64,000 nt of DNA, from NCBI GenBank assembly GCA_902500825.1, contig CABVRX010000019.1, positions 1-64,000 on the forward strand, written 5' to 3'. The notes beneath the pieces are model-generated. The model saw nothing but the letters and a program-made list of their open reading frames with translations, did no database searches and was not told the DNA's origin. Within the stretch, counting starts at the first letter, position 1. Every line of letters begins with the position of its first letter. This document shows, piece after piece, positions 7,656-16,973 of the stretch. Source of the stretch: an uncultured Nitrospira sp. Its GTDB lineage: Bacteria > Nitrospirota > Nitrospiria > Nitrospirales > Nitrospiraceae. The translations under genes were made by a program, and so were the position numbers.

Positions 7656-7946
7656 ATGCATCGGCTTGTATTCGGAGTATTGGGCGGTCTCATCCTTCTG
7701 ACAACGAGCATAATCAGCCTACCGAATGACACTCTTGCTCTTCCGCCCCTTCAAGGAGAAGTCGTATCCATGACAGCCAGTATTCCGGGAACGATGGTTC
7801 TTCGAGACGAGAAAGGCCAACTCCATATTCTGAATCTCACACAACAAACTCAACTCGGTGGTAGATTTAAGGTGGGTGATAAAGTATTGGTCTTTTTCAG
7901 CCCATATGGGGTGAGTGCAGTACAACTCCAAACGGGTATTCGTTAA
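7656..7946 (+). CDS. Exported small protein, OB-like fold possible
   Basis: The ATG at 7656 begins a signal peptide (MHRLVFGVLGGLILLTTSII) with a likely cleavage after about residue 27. The mature 70 residues are beta-rich: GEVVSMTASIPGTMVLRDEKG, then FKVGDKVLVFFSPYGVSAV. This looks like a small barrel, but no named family is certain. An in-frame start at 7611 would place 15 polar residues before the signal. It lies just downstream of the transposon insertion, which could have changed its upstream region. Confidence 0.55.
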   Translation: MHRLVFGVLGGLILLTTSIISLPNDTLALPPLQGEVVSMTASIPGTMVLRDEKGQLHILNLTQQTQLGGRFKVGDKVLVFFSPYGVSAVQLQTGIR

Positions 7947-8004
7947 CTTGGCTTCGTTCTCCGAGCCCTGTAGATTTGGCCGTTCACCTCTTCGTTGACC
8001 GCAT

Positions 8005-8226
8005 CTATTCTCGTCGAAGCGCAGCAAGGAATCCTACAGCGCCGAGAAGCCCGCCCACGATGATCAGAAATGATGACGTGTCCGGCAGGCTGGAGTCTTG
8101 CGAAGGCGGCCAATCGCCGAAAAGGCCCATCGCAATGAGGATGGCGCCGAGAGTCAGCATCACTTTCCAGCGGATGGTGATGCGCCGATCGGTCTCGTGA
8201 ATCTCTTCTGATCGTTTATCCGACAT
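8005..8226 (-). CDS. Two-span membrane protein, unknown
   Basis: A 73-residue product whose ATG follows CAGGAGG with a five-base gap. The N-terminus is charged (MSDKRSEEIHETDRRITIRWK). Two hydrophobic helices follow at about 21-39 and 52-69. It resembles small inner-membrane proteins of unknown function. It is convergent with the exported protein gene at 7656-7946. Confidence 0.6.
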   Translation of the reverse strand: MSDKRSEEIHETDRRITIRWKVMLTLGAILIAMGLFGDWPPSQDSSLPDTSSFLIIVGGLLGAVGFLAALRRE

Positions 8227-8365
8227 CGATCCTCCTGAGTCGATTCACCATCAGCATGGCAACTCGGCGCGGTGACGGTCAAGGACCAGTCGTACTCTTG
8301 TCGGGAGTTCCTACAAACGCGTATGGTTACACCATGCAACGCGTACAATATCGGGAGAGGTTTTT

Positions 8366-9190
8366 ATGGAGGTCTTGAAGAAGTGCTGGAAGTGGTTCTG
8401 GGGGCAGAGTGTCTTCAATAAGATCGTCATCATTGGGCTGTTCGCAGCGTTTGTCCCATTTGTCCTCCCGACGGTCGTGGCATGGTTCAGGCCGACTATG
8501 ATTCACGTTGGGGTGGCCTTCTACACCTATGAACGGGGAATCCAGCCACAGGGCATGAATTCACTCTATTTCTTTGAACGGCGCAATCTGGTGTCGGATT
8601 GCAGTATCCGCCATGAGGAGCAATCTGTGCCGAGTGGTCGCGCGAAGGCGCCTGATCCACAAGCGTGGGTCTTGATCAAGCTGCTGCTGGAAAATGTGTC
8701 GGATCGTGATATCACGAACCTCCGGGTCGGTGTGAGGTCTCCCGCTATCAATCAGACGACACAGCTGCTGACCGCTCCGACTTTGGTCGCCACGGGCAAC
8801 AAGGAGGCCCCGCCCGATGTCAAACCCCTCTATGTCATCTCGATCGCGAGGATTCCAGGGACCAGCTCGGTGGTTGTCAGCCTGAAGACCCCGATCGATG
8901 ACAACTTGCGCGACTTTATCTATGTCAAACGCCGCCCCGTGACCATTCAGGTTCCGTATGTTTCGGCAGATGAATTCAGACAGTACCCTCCGATCGTTTC
9001 ACGCACGAATGCGGTCAAAATGTTGAATCGTGAAGGGGTCTTGCGGAGCGGCGACGAGGCCTTTGCTGACGAAAAACTCCAGGTGACGGTGTTGCCGCTC
9101 AATGAGTCGAATATGAAGGAGCAAGAAGTGCCGTATCGAGTCCTCCCTCGGGCCAAGACCTGTTCGGAAGCAGAGGCAGGCGTGTGGTGA
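8366..9190 (+). CDS. Membrane-anchored hypothetical protein
   Basis: The 274-residue protein has one hydrophobic helix near the N-terminus (residues 18-42). A large soluble domain follows, rich in beta-strand patterns (QAWVLIKLLLENVSDRDITNLRVGV; TSSVVVSLKTPIDDN). The strand layout suggests an immunoglobulin-like or similar beta-sandwich domain facing the periplasm, an inference from sequence pattern only. AGAGGTTTTT precedes the ATG. No family recognised. Confidence 0.55.
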   Translation: MEVLKKCWKWFWGQSVFNKIVIIGLFAAFVPFVLPTVVAWFRPTMIHVGVAFYTYERGIQPQGMNSLYFFERRNLVSDCSIRHEEQSVPSGRAKAPDPQAWVLIKLLLENVSDRDITNLRVGVRSPAINQTTQLLTAPTLVATGNKEAPPDVKPLYVISIARIPGTSSVVVSLKTPIDDNLRDFIYVKRRPVTIQVPYVSADEFRQYPPIVSRTNAVKMLNREGVLRSGDEAFADEKLQVTVLPLNESNMKEQEVPYRVLPRAKTCSEAEAGVW

Positions 9191-9242
9191 TCGTCAATCA
9201 AGGGGAGTCGGAGTCAAAAGAAGAAACAAGCCGTCCCGTCGA

Positions 9243-10532
9243 TCATGTGCTGTGAGGCGGAACCTCGGCGGGCAGGAGACTCTTCGCCGCCGACTGACCG
9301 GCCAGCCGTCCCGTCGTCCAAGCCCATTGAAAATTGAATCCTCCGATGCGGCCGTCGCAATCGAGCATCTCCCCGATCAGATAGAGTCCCGAAATCAGCT
9401 TCGACTCCATGGTGCGATAGTTGATTTCTTCCAACGGCACGCCGCCGGCCGTGACTTCCGCAAAGTTCCATCCGCGGTCCCGCTCAATAGGAAATCGGAA
9501 CCTCGTCAGAGTGCTCAGGACTCGCTCTCGGTCACGACGCGTGACCTGAGTCATGAGTTCCAGCGGGTTGCATGAACAGTGGCGACAGAGAGATTCGGCA
9601 AATCGATCCGGGATCAGCATCGACAGTGTTCGTGTCAATGAACGCCTGGGATGTTCAGCCGATTGGGAGACAAACCACTCCTTCAATTCTTCTGATGTCA
9701 TGCTTGGAACAAAGTTGCCGTACAGATCAACCTGCGCGCTTCGGTTTTTCGCCAAGGTCCAGAAGCGGCTGGCATCCATGACCACGGGGCCGCTGATTCC
9801 GAAATGGGTCCAGAGCAGGCTCCCGATCCGTCGATCGACTTCTCGACCATCCACCAGTGCGGTCAACTCCACGTCCTGCGATAGGCCTGAGAGCGTTGCG
9901 TGAAACATGGAACGATCAAGTACCAAGGGGACCAGGGCCGGTACCGTCGGCGTCACGCGATGGCCGAGGCCGTGAGCCAGTCGATGTCCATATCCGTCGC
10001 TGCCGGTTTTCGGCAACGACTGACCGCCTGCGGCGAGCATGACTCGGGATGCTTGTGTTGAGCCGTGACTGTGTTTCAGCAGAAATCCTGCGCGGGATGT
10101 CAACACTTCGGTTACACGATGGTCCGGACGGATCATGACGCCGGTATCTCTGGCACGGGTGAGCAATGCGGTGAGGACAGTCCTTGCGTCGTCGGTGGTG
10201 GGAAACAGCTTGCCGGTTGGTTCGCGCTTCAAGTCAACGCCTAACGACGTAAACCACGCGATCGTTCGCTCGACTGAAAACGCCGCGAGAATATTTCGGA
10301 TGATGTTTCGATTCCCGAAGAAATCTTTGGGGGTGATCATCTCATGCGTGACGTTGCAACGCCCGCCGCCTGAGACCAGAATTTTGGCCCCTATTCTTTT
10401 AGCTCCATCCAGCAAGAGCACCCGCCCTGGCATTCCCTCCTTTGCCAGAGTTTCCGCCGCAACGATCGCCCCGGTCAGTCCGGCTGCCCCGGCTCCCACG
10501 ATAGCCACGTCCACCGCATCGTCAGTCGTCAC
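9243..10532 (-). CDS. FAD-dependent oxidoreductase, HI0933/BaiN-like family
   Basis: The 429-residue flavoprotein has the N-terminal dinucleotide-binding motif VAIVGAGAAGLTGAIVAAE and a second signature GAKILVSGGGRCNVTHE. The C-terminal part has GFNFQWAWTTGRLAGQSAA, the FAD-contacting closure of this family. Related proteins (YhiN, BaiN) are cytoplasmic flavoproteins; some act as NAD(P)H-dependent reductases, but the physiological substrate is generally unknown. It is transcribed alone, with no nearby partner. Confidence 0.85.
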   Translation of the reverse strand: MTTDDAVDVAIVGAGAAGLTGAIVAAETLAKEGMPGRVLLLDGAKRIGAKILVSGGGRCNVTHEMITPKDFFGNRNIIRNILAAFSVERTIAWFTSLGVDLKREPTGKLFPTTDDARTVLTALLTRARDTGVMIRPDHRVTEVLTSRAGFLLKHSHGSTQASRVMLAAGGQSLPKTGSDGYGHRLAHGLGHRVTPTVPALVPLVLDRSMFHATLSGLSQDVELTALVDGREVDRRIGSLLWTHFGISGPVVMDASRFWTLAKNRSAQVDLYGNFVPSMTSEELKEWFVSQSAEHPRRSLTRTLSMLIPDRFAESLCRHCSCNPLELMTQVTRRDRERVLSTLTRFRFPIERDRGWNFAEVTAGGVPLEEINYRTMESKLISGLYLIGEMLDCDGRIGGFNFQWAWTTGRLAGQSAAKSLLPAEVPPHST

Positions 10533-10774
10533 GTGGCCCTTCGTGCTCTAGAGAAGCGGACGGTAAAACGATCACCGCTTTAGGGAACTTTCTCATCGAC
10601 CGTCCCAGTGGAATCGCAATCGAACACAAATTCGCGGAAGCAGGGCCGAAAGTGCTGCCGGCTACCTGACACCGATAAGCCGGGCATTAGCGTTTTTTAA
10701 CTAACTGTTAACATGTCATTAATCTTGAAATGGTACATATCATCCGCAGTCAATATCGGCAAGGAGGGATGCCA

Positions 10775-10930
10775 ATGACCTGTGTCAAATGCAAAGGGTT
10801 GATGATCCACGAGCGCCAACCGGCAGTGTCGTCCAGTACGGTCATATTGCGTTGTCTTAATTGCGGTCTGATCATTGATCCCTTGATTGAGCAGAATCGC
10901 AGCAACCATATGCGAGCCAAGGCGGCTTAG
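10775..10930 (+). CDS. Small zinc-ribbon protein
   Basis: AAGGAGG at 10761-10767 fits the second ATG (10775) better than the ATG directly abutting it. The 51-residue product has CVKC near the N-terminus and CLNC near residue 30, spaced as a treble-clef zinc ribbon, with a basic C-terminus. Likely a zinc-binding nucleic-acid or protein adaptor; function unknown. Confidence 0.65.
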   Translation: MTCVKCKGLMIHERQPAVSSSTVILRCLNCGLIIDPLIEQNRSNHMRAKAA

Positions 10931-11005
10931 GAGAGGAATTCCATTTCAGCCATCGCAAAACTGTGGAAGTGATCGGCTCGGTCGGAGTGGATGTCGCGCG
11001 TGCGG

Positions 11006-11779
11006 TCAGATCGAAAACTCTGCCCACAAAAAGGTGTGGTCTGAAGGTTCTTTCGCTCGCCTCGGCTCGATATCCACATCCGCCTTGACGCACTTGTCGG
11101 CCAATGACGCCGTGGCCATCATATGATCAATGCGCCAGCCTTTGTTGGCCGCCAGGGAGCTCGGGGCACGGTAGTCCCAAAATGTGTATTGTTGCCGGGT
11201 CGGGTACAGCTTCACGAAGACGTCCTGGAATCCCCAGGCCGCAGTCTGTTCATAGGCTTTTCGCGCAGCCTCGTGATAACAGACATGGTTCAGATGTTTC
11301 TCCGGACTGTGGACATCCATGGGACGTGGAGCTACGTTCATATCGCCGCACCAGATGGCCGGGGCCTGCGGTGACAGATGGGTGTTGAAGTAGTTCCGCA
11401 GTCGTTCGTACCAGGCGAGCTTGTAGGCATACTTCGGCGAATCGATTTCGAACCCCTGCGGTACGTAGGTATTGATGATGGGAATTCCGTCGATGAGGAC
11501 CCTCAGCAAGCGAAAGTCTTCGGGATCTCCTCCGTCATCGAATCCGTAGAACACTGCTTCCGGCTTCTTTCGGCTGAGAATCGCCACTCCGTTATAGGAT
11601 TTCATTCCTCGAAACGTCGTCTCATACCCGCTGGGTGCCAGTGCGAGCAAGGGAAACTCGCTGTCCTGGACCTTAGTTTCTTGGAGGCACAGAACATCAG
11701 GCTGATGCCGATCAAGCCACTCAAGCACGATCGGCAAACGTTTGCGCAATGAATTGACGTTGAACGTCGCGATTTTCAT
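11006..11779 (-). CDS. xth: Exodeoxyribonuclease III
   Basis: The 257-residue product starts at MKIATFNVNSLRKRL, the standard beginning of ExoIII. It shows Glu34 (CLQETK), the metal/catalytic segment WCGDMNVAP, WRIDH and the C-terminal PSDH. The enzyme cleaves DNA 5' of abasic sites and removes 3' blocking groups in base excision repair. It lies 76 bases downstream of the OxyR gene on the same strand. Co-transcription would tie oxidative DNA repair to the peroxide sensor. An upstream in-frame start would add 19 residues unlike the family. Confidence 0.92.
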   Translation of the reverse strand: MKIATFNVNSLRKRLPIVLEWLDRHQPDVLCLQETKVQDSEFPLLALAPSGYETTFRGMKSYNGVAILSRKKPEAVFYGFDDGGDPEDFRLLRVLIDGIPIINTYVPQGFEIDSPKYAYKLAWYERLRNYFNTHLSPQAPAIWCGDMNVAPRPMDVHSPEKHLNHVCYHEAARKAYEQTAAWGFQDVFVKLYPTRQQYTFWDYRAPSSLAANKGWRIDHMMATASLADKCVKADVDIEPRRAKEPSDHTFLWAEFSI

Positions 11780-11855
11780 TTCCAGCGCGCCCCAAATGAG
11801 TCGGCGCATCCTAACAAAAGCAGTCCAGAGCAACAAGCCGCTGGGAGGTGTTGCG

Positions 11856-12773
11856 TCATGTCCGTTTCTCCGTCACCATCTTGAGACCCTGTATTTTCAG
11901 TACATGGACTGCCTCTCGGATCACGTCGATGACTTGAGGACGTGTGAATCCTCGCCGCCAGGCGAGACCGATTCGACGACCGGGCACCGGATCGGCCAGC
12001 TTGATCGCGATCAGGCGCTTGTTCTGGTATTTCGGCGTGAGGGCGCTGCAAGGCAGCACGGTAATGCCGAATCCGGAGACGACCATCTGCCGGATGGTTT
12101 CCAACGAGTTTCCCTGCAAGCCTTCCGCATCCGAGCGACTGAGTTCGGGACAGACATCGAGAACTTGCTGGCGGAAACAATGTCCCGCGTGAGGCAGGAG
12201 GACTTTCTCGGCACTTAATTGACGGGAATCGAGCAATTTCTTTTTCTGCCAGTGGTGTCCAATCGGGACGACGGCCTGAAATGGTTCATCATACAAGGCA
12301 CTTGTGAGTACTCCTGGTTCCTCGAAGGGAAGGGCGATCATGATGACATCGAGTTTTCCATTCTTCAACATTCCAGCCAAGTTCTGAGTGAGATTTTCTT
12401 CCAATTCCAGAGGCATCTTTGATGCACGCGCAATCAAGAGTGGGACCAAATCCGGAAGGATATACGGTCCCACGGTCGCGATAACGCCGAGCCGCAACAG
12501 TCCATTCAATTGATCTTTGCCTTGCGCCGCCAGAATCTTGATTTGCTCCGCCTCTTCCAATACGCGTTGTGCCTGGTGGACGATTTGTTCCCCGAGCGCT
12601 GTCAGTTCAATCCGGGCTTGGCGCCGCTCAAAAATCGTCGTGCCCAATTCTTCTTCCAGTTTTTTGATCGCGAGACTTAAGGCCGGTTGGGTCACGAATA
12701 CGCGCTCGGCGGCACGGCCGAAATGACGCTCTTGAGCCACGGCGACAATATATTGCAGTTCCGTCAGAGTCAT
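11856..12773 (-). CDS. oxyR: OxyR, LysR-type hydrogen-peroxide sensor
   Basis: The 305-residue protein has a LysR winged helix at residues 1-60 (MTLTELQYIVAVAQERHFGR) and a substrate-binding domain. Residues Cys199 and Cys208 in GHCFRQQVLDVC occupy exactly the numbering of the redox pair of E. coli OxyR, where peroxide forms a disulfide that switches the activator on. The gene is divergent from a small exported-protein gene, catalase and Dps, the classical OxyR targets. The intergenic region holds inverted repeats that may be its binding site. Start ATG immediately precedes the DNA-binding domain. Confidence 0.93.
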   Translation of the reverse strand: MTLTELQYIVAVAQERHFGRAAERVFVTQPALSLAIKKLEEELGTTIFERRQARIELTALGEQIVHQAQRVLEEAEQIKILAAQGKDQLNGLLRLGVIATVGPYILPDLVPLLIARASKMPLELEENLTQNLAGMLKNGKLDVIMIALPFEEPGVLTSALYDEPFQAVVPIGHHWQKKKLLDSRQLSAEKVLLPHAGHCFRQQVLDVCPELSRSDAEGLQGNSLETIRQMVVSGFGITVLPCSALTPKYQNKRLIAIKLADPVPGRRIGLAWRRGFTRPQVIDVIREAVHVLKIQGLKMVTEKRT

Positions 12774-12787
12774 TGATCGCTACATCA

Positions 12788-12840
12788 ATAAGTTATTCTT
12801 ATCATCATGCTATATATTATCAATTGGACTGATAGTCAAT
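12788..12840. promoter_or_regulatory. Divergent AT-rich control region with inverted repeats
   Basis: Between oxyR and the divergent small gene lies ATAAG-TTATT-CTTAT (12788-12802), a perfect five-base inverted repeat, followed by CTAT and GATAG motifs to 12835. OxyR sites are built from ATAG-like half sites spaced in tandem, so this region is the natural candidate for OxyR binding and autoregulation. The match to the published consensus is partial. Confidence 0.45.
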
Positions 12841-12910
12841 GTCCGGTTACCTTGCACTCAAGTACGCGGGAGAATCCCGCAGCAAATACATAAACCAGAA
12901 GGAGGATGTC

Positions 12911-13153
12911 ATGAGAGTGAAAGGTACATTGATGATCGGATTCTTGGCAGTAATGGCGGTAACCGGAGCGACAAATACGCCGGACAGTTTCGCTTCCGAT
13001 GCGTATCGAGTGGACGTCATCGATGCTCTCCATGAGACGGTCGCGCAGCAGGACAGCGTGAAGGGCGGAGGCGAACAGAGGCGGGTGGACGTTGTCGATA
13101 ATATACAGCCGGGAGGGCCGGAATATTCCTACACCAAGCCGATGAGCCACTGA
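12911..13153 (+). CDS. Small exported protein between oxyR and katA
   Basis: Start ATG at 12911 follows AAGGAGG. The 80-residue product has a signal peptide (MRVKGTLMIGFLAVMAVTGA) with likely cleavage near residue 27. The mature peptide is short and polar and carries a repeated V-D-V-I/V-D element (RVDVIDALHE and RVDVVDNIQ). Family unknown. Its position directly after the OxyR control region suggests peroxide induction. Confidence 0.6.
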   Translation: MRVKGTLMIGFLAVMAVTGATNTPDSFASDAYRVDVIDALHETVAQQDSVKGGGEQRRVDVVDNIQPGGPEYSYTKPMSH

Positions 13154-13171
13154 TGCCTCGGCGAGACACCT

Positions 13172-13202
13172 GACCGAGGAGAGACTCTGACCCTCCTCGG
13201 TC
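13172..13202 (+). terminator. GC-rich hairpin after the small exported gene
   Basis: GACCGAGGAG (13172-13181) pairs perfectly with CTCCTCGGTC (13193-13202) across an 11-base loop. No T tract follows, so it may act as an RNA-stability or attenuating structure rather than a true intrinsic terminator. Confidence 0.45.
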
Positions 13203-13257
13203 GGCTCGAGATCGGCGCGAGGTGTTGTCGTGAAACGGATTGAAGGAGGAATCTTAC

Positions 13258-13368
13258 GTGGGTGTAATTCATCATTCTGCCGCACGGTGTTTCATAGATC
13301 AATACGGTCATTGTGCTGCAGACGTACGCGACATCTCAGGAGCGTTAGACGGAACGGGATCGCGTTGA
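13258..13368 (+). CDS. Possible 36-residue ORF upstream of katA
   Basis: A GTG at 13258 has AAGGAGGAA upstream at good spacing and opens a 36-codon frame with a Cys/His-containing sequence. Another short frame (ATG near 13375, ending near 13446) follows in a different phase. Either these are two leader-type peptides or one decayed gene. The 13203-13545 stretch otherwise shows no feature I can support. Confidence 0.25.
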   Translation: MGVIHHSAARCFIDQYGHCAADVRDISGALDGTGSR

Positions 13369-13545
13369 TTTTGAGATGGCCGAAGCCTATCCTCATGAGC
13401 GTGAGTTCGTGATTGCCTGCCAAGTGAATCGTAAACACGAGTCTTAATCTTCGGGGGGAGTGTGTCACTAGCCCGAAAGGGTGCCCGAAAGAACGTATCG
13501 TAATCATGCACATAGCGATCCATACCTGAGAAGGGGGGAGACATC

Positions 13546-15003
13546 ATGAGTGATGAGAAGAAGCTGACCACGAACGCCGGTTGTCCGGTCGCCGACAATC
13601 AACACGTGATGACCGCCGGCTCACGCGGCCCACAATTGCTGCAAGATGTGTGGTTCCTGGAAAAGCTGGCGCACTTCGACCGTGAAGTGATCCCCGAGCG
13701 CCGCATGCATGCCAAGGGCTCCGGTGCCTACGGCACGTTCACGGTCACGCACGATATCACGAAATATACACGCGCGAAGATCTTCGGTCAGGTCGGCAAG
13801 AAGACCGAACTGTTTGCCCGTTTCACCACCGTCGCCGGGGAGCGCGGCGCCGCCGACGCCGAGCGCGACATTCGCGGGTTTGCCCTGAAATTTTACACCG
13901 AGGAAGGCAACTGGGATTTGGTCGGTAACAACACCCCGGTGTTCTTCCTGCGTGACCCACTCAAATTCCCGGACCTCAACCACGCGGTCAAGCGCGATCC
14001 GCGCACAAATTTACGCAGTGCAAAGAGCAACTGGGACTTCTGGACCTCGCTGCCCGAAGCGCTGCACCAAATTACCATCGTCATGAGCGATCGCGGCATT
14101 CCAGCGACGTACCGCCATATGCACGGTTTCGGCAGCCATACGTTCAGTTTCATCAACGGGAAGCGCGAGCGCCACTGGGTCAAGTTCCACTTTAAGTGCC
14201 AGCAGGGCATCAAAAACCTGACCGATGCTGAAGCCGAGGCGGTGATCGGCAAGGACCGCGAGAGTCACCAGCGCGACCTGTACGACGCCATCGAACGCGG
14301 CGACTACCCCAAGTGGAGACTCTCTATACAAATCATGCCCGAGAAGGATGCGGCGAAAGTCCCTTATAACCCGTTCGATCTCACCAAGATCTGGCCGCAC
14401 AGGGATTATCCATTGATCGACGTGGGCGTCATGGAACTCAACCGCAACCCGGAGAACTTCTTCGCAGAAGTCGAACAGTCCGCGTTCAACCCGGCGAATG
14501 TCGTGCCTGGCATTGGGTTTTCACCGGACAAGATGCTGCAGGGGCGCCTGTTCAGTTATGGCGACGCACAACGCTATCGCCTCGGCGTCAATCACCACCT
14601 CATACCGGTCAATGCTCCACGTTGCCCGGCGCACAGCTACCACCGGGACGGTGCCATGCGCGTAGACAGCAACCACGGAAGCACGCTCGGCTACGAGCCG
14701 AACAGCTCCGGTGAATGGAAGGAGCAACCTGATTTCCGCGAACCGCCGCTGTCGCTCGAGGGCGCAGCCGACCACTGGAACCACCGAGAAGACACGGACT
14801 ATTACTCGCAGCCGGGCGCGCTGTTCCGTTTGATGGCGACGGCACAACAGAAACTGTTGTGCGAAAACACGGCCCGTTCCATCGGAGCCGCGCCACGGGA
14901 AATCCAAATTCGGCACATCCGCAACTGTCTGAAAGCCGATCCAGCGTACGGCAAGGGCATTGCCGATGCGTTAGGTATGGCGTTGTCCGCTGTGCCGGCC
15001 TAG
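13546..15003 (+). CDS. katA: Monofunctional haem catalase
   Basis: The 485-residue length fits small-subunit catalases. Key residues are present: distal His55 ([13 protein letters not shown]), Asn128 ([11 protein letters not shown]) and the haem-ligating Tyr338 in [14 protein letters not shown]. The enzyme dismutates hydrogen peroxide in the cytoplasm. A strong AAGGGGGG ribosome-binding site precedes the ATG. It sits between oxyR and dps, consistent with OxyR control. No signal peptide is present. The next gene starts after a gap of about 200 bases. Confidence 0.96.
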   Translation: MSDEKKLTTNAGCPVADNQHVMTAGSRGPQLLQDVWFLEKLAHFDREVIPERRMHAKGSGAYGTFTVTHDITKYTRAKIFGQVGKKTELFARFTTVAGERGAADAERDIRGFALKFYTEEGNWDLVGNNTPVFFLRDPLKFPDLNHAVKRDPRTNLRSAKSNWDFWTSLPEALHQITIVMSDRGIPATYRHMHGFGSHTFSFINGKRERHWVKFHFKCQQGIKNLTDAEAEAVIGKDRESHQRDLYDAIERGDYPKWRLSIQIMPEKDAAKVPYNPFDLTKIWPHRDYPLIDVGVMELNRNPENFFAEVEQSAFNPANVVPGIGFSPDKMLQGRLFSYGDAQRYRLGVNHHLIPVNAPRCPAHSYHRDGAMRVDSNHGSTLGYEPNSSGEWKEQPDFREPPLSLEGAADHWNHREDTDYYSQPGALFRLMATAQQKLLCENTARSIGAAPREIQIRHIRNCLKADPAYGKGIADALGMALSAVPA

Positions 15004-15201
15004 GAGGGGGGGATTACTCAATTGTTTGGGATGGAAGCGAGCGAATAGTGTGGGTGTCATCGAGAGCATGGGGCCTGGAGGGCTTGGATGTTCTCGCACA
15101 TCCTGTGGATCAGGCTGTGATCACCGTCACGACAATTGAGTCCATAGCATGAGTCATGATATGACAAGCCCGAACGTGGGCCGGACCGAAGGAGGGACAC
15201 C

Positions 15202-15714
15202 ATGGTGAAAACTCACCGTCCAACAAAGGCACGAGCCCACAACGGTCCGCAGATTGATCTTGGGATCGAGCCGGCACAGCGGAAAGCTATCGCGGAAGGG
15301 CTCTCCAAGGTGTTGGCTGATACCTATACGCTCTATCTCAAAACGCATAATTTCCATTGGAACGTCACGGGCCCGATGTTCCAGACGCTGCATCTGATGT
15401 TCGAACAGCAGTACAACGAACTGGCGCTGGCGGTGGATTTGGTGGCGGAACGCATCCGAGCCCTTGGACATCCGGCGCCGGGAAGCTATGCGCAATTTTC
15501 CAAGCTCTCGTCCATCTCTGAAGCAGCGGGCGTACCCAAGGCGGAAGACATGATTCGTCAACTGGTCGAAGGGCAGGAAGCACTGGTACGAACGGCGCGG
15601 AATGTATTTGCGACGGCTGAAAAGGCTTCGGATCAGGTGACGATCGATCTTTTGACTCAACGCATGCAGGTGCATGAGAAAACGGCGTGGATGCTCCGGA
15701 GTCTACTGGAGTAA
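15202..15714 (+). CDS. dps: Dps, ferritin-like DNA-protection protein
   Basis: The 170-residue protein has the Dps ferroxidase signature: [28 protein letters not shown], with His, Asp and Glu ligands at the dimer interface. Dps dodecamers oxidise ferrous iron with peroxide and bind DNA. The N-terminal tail is basic ([15 protein letters not shown]), as in DNA-binding Dps. AAGGAGGG precedes the ATG. It follows katA and precedes a peroxidase gene, completing a peroxide-defence cluster. Confidence 0.93.
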   Translation: MVKTHRPTKARAHNGPQIDLGIEPAQRKAIAEGLSKVLADTYTLYLKTHNFHWNVTGPMFQTLHLMFEQQYNELALAVDLVAERIRALGHPAPGSYAQFSKLSSISEAAGVPKAEDMIRQLVEGQEALVRTARNVFATAEKASDQVTIDLLTQRMQVHEKTAWMLRSLLE

Positions 15715-15842
15715 CCGGAGGGTGTCGGTCCGCTTCGAGGAAGAAGGGCGCGTGAAGGCTTGAAGCATGTGTGTGAGGACTGAATGAAGCGGAGAGAGGA
15801 CTGAGGCGAAGGAACAGGGACAGTACAAGCAGGGAGGGGGAT

Positions 15843-16910
15843 ATGATGAGACGTCGCGGTGTATGTGGAAGGATGGGACTGGTCGGAATGCTGGGGCTGG
15901 GTGTTGCGGTGGCCTTGCCATTGCTCTCGGTCGCTGGGACGAGCGGCGCCGGGACATCTTTGCAATTGCCACAAATCCAAGGGCTGGAAGATCCGAACAC
16001 CTTTGTTCCCGCCGATAATCCGCTCACCAAGGAGAAGGTGGAGCTAGGGCGCATCCTCTTCTTCGATAAGCGGCTGTCGAAGGATAACACCATTGCCTGT
16101 GCGAGTTGCCATCTGGCGCAGAAGGGCTTTACCGACGGGATGCCGGTCTCAACCGGGATCAAAGGGTTGAAAGGCGGCCGCAGTGCGCCTGCGTCATTCA
16201 ATCGGGTCTACAGCAAGGCGCAGTTCTGGGATGGTCGGGCCGCGACGCTGGAAGATCAGTCGATCGGCCCTTTCATCAACCCGGTCGAACATGGGTTTGC
16301 CAACCATGATGAAATGGTGGCAAAAATGAAAAAGATTCCAGGGTATCGGAAGCTCTTTCAAGAAGTCTTCGGGCAGGAGATCACGATTCAGGACGTCGGG
16401 CGGGCCATCGCCAGCTTTCAACGGACTGTGTTGTCGGGGAACAGCGCGGTGGACAAGTTCGATATCGGAGGAGATCAAAGCGCGCTGAATGACTCCGCGA
16501 AACGCGGCCTTGAGCTGTTCCGTGGAAAAGCCCGTTGCACCCGTTGTCATTCTGGGTTCAACTTCTCCGATGAGAAGTTTCACAATATTGGAATCGGGTG
16601 GGATACCAATACCGTGGATCTCGGTCGGTATATGGAAACGAAAAATCCAGAGGATATCGGAGCCTTCAAGACCCCGACATTACGGGAAATCGCTCGGACC
16701 GCACCGTATATGCACGATGGGCGATTCAAGACTCTCGAAGACGTGGTCAATTTCTACAACCAGGGAGGGATCAAGAATCCCCACCAGGACAACACCATCA
16801 TCCCGTTGGAACTGACGGATGAGGAGAAACAGGATTTGGTAGCCATGCTCAAGGCGCTCAATGGCGAGGGGTGGCAGCACGTCTCCGCGCCGAAGTCGTT
16901 TCCGAAGTAA
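15843..16910 (+). CDS. Di-haem cytochrome c peroxidase (CcpA/MauG family)
   Basis: The 355-residue protein has a signal peptide (hydrophobic residues 11-30) and two haem-binding motifs, CASCH (86-90) and CTRCH (232-236). The pattern KVELGRILFFDKRLS before the first haem and TPTLREIARTAPYMHDGR after the second is typical of bacterial cytochrome c peroxidases. These reduce hydrogen peroxide in the periplasm using electrons from a c-type cytochrome. Two adjacent ATGs (15843, 15846) follow GGGAGGGGG. A strong terminator lies 28 bases downstream. Confidence 0.93.
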   Translation: MMRRRGVCGRMGLVGMLGLGVAVALPLLSVAGTSGAGTSLQLPQIQGLEDPNTFVPADNPLTKEKVELGRILFFDKRLSKDNTIACASCHLAQKGFTDGMPVSTGIKGLKGGRSAPASFNRVYSKAQFWDGRAATLEDQSIGPFINPVEHGFANHDEMVAKMKKIPGYRKLFQEVFGQEITIQDVGRAIASFQRTVLSGNSAVDKFDIGGDQSALNDSAKRGLELFRGKARCTRCHSGFNFSDEKFHNIGIGWDTNTVDLGRYMETKNPEDIGAFKTPTLREIARTAPYMHDGRFKTLEDVVNFYNQGGIKNPHQDNTIIPLELTDEEKQDLVAMLKALNGEGWQHVSAPKSFPK

Positions 16911-16938
16911 TTCGAAGCGTTTAGAGGGGCGATAATCG

Positions 16939-16969
16939 GAGGGCCATCGCGAGATGGCCCTCTTTTTTT
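16939..16969 (+). terminator. Rho-independent terminator
   Basis: A perfect 10-bp stem GAGGGCCATC/GATGGCCCTC with a GCGA tetraloop followed by seven T. It ends the peroxidase transcript and may also act for the convergent MscS gene, whose stop lies five bases beyond. Confidence 0.93.
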
Positions 16970-16973
16970 AGAC

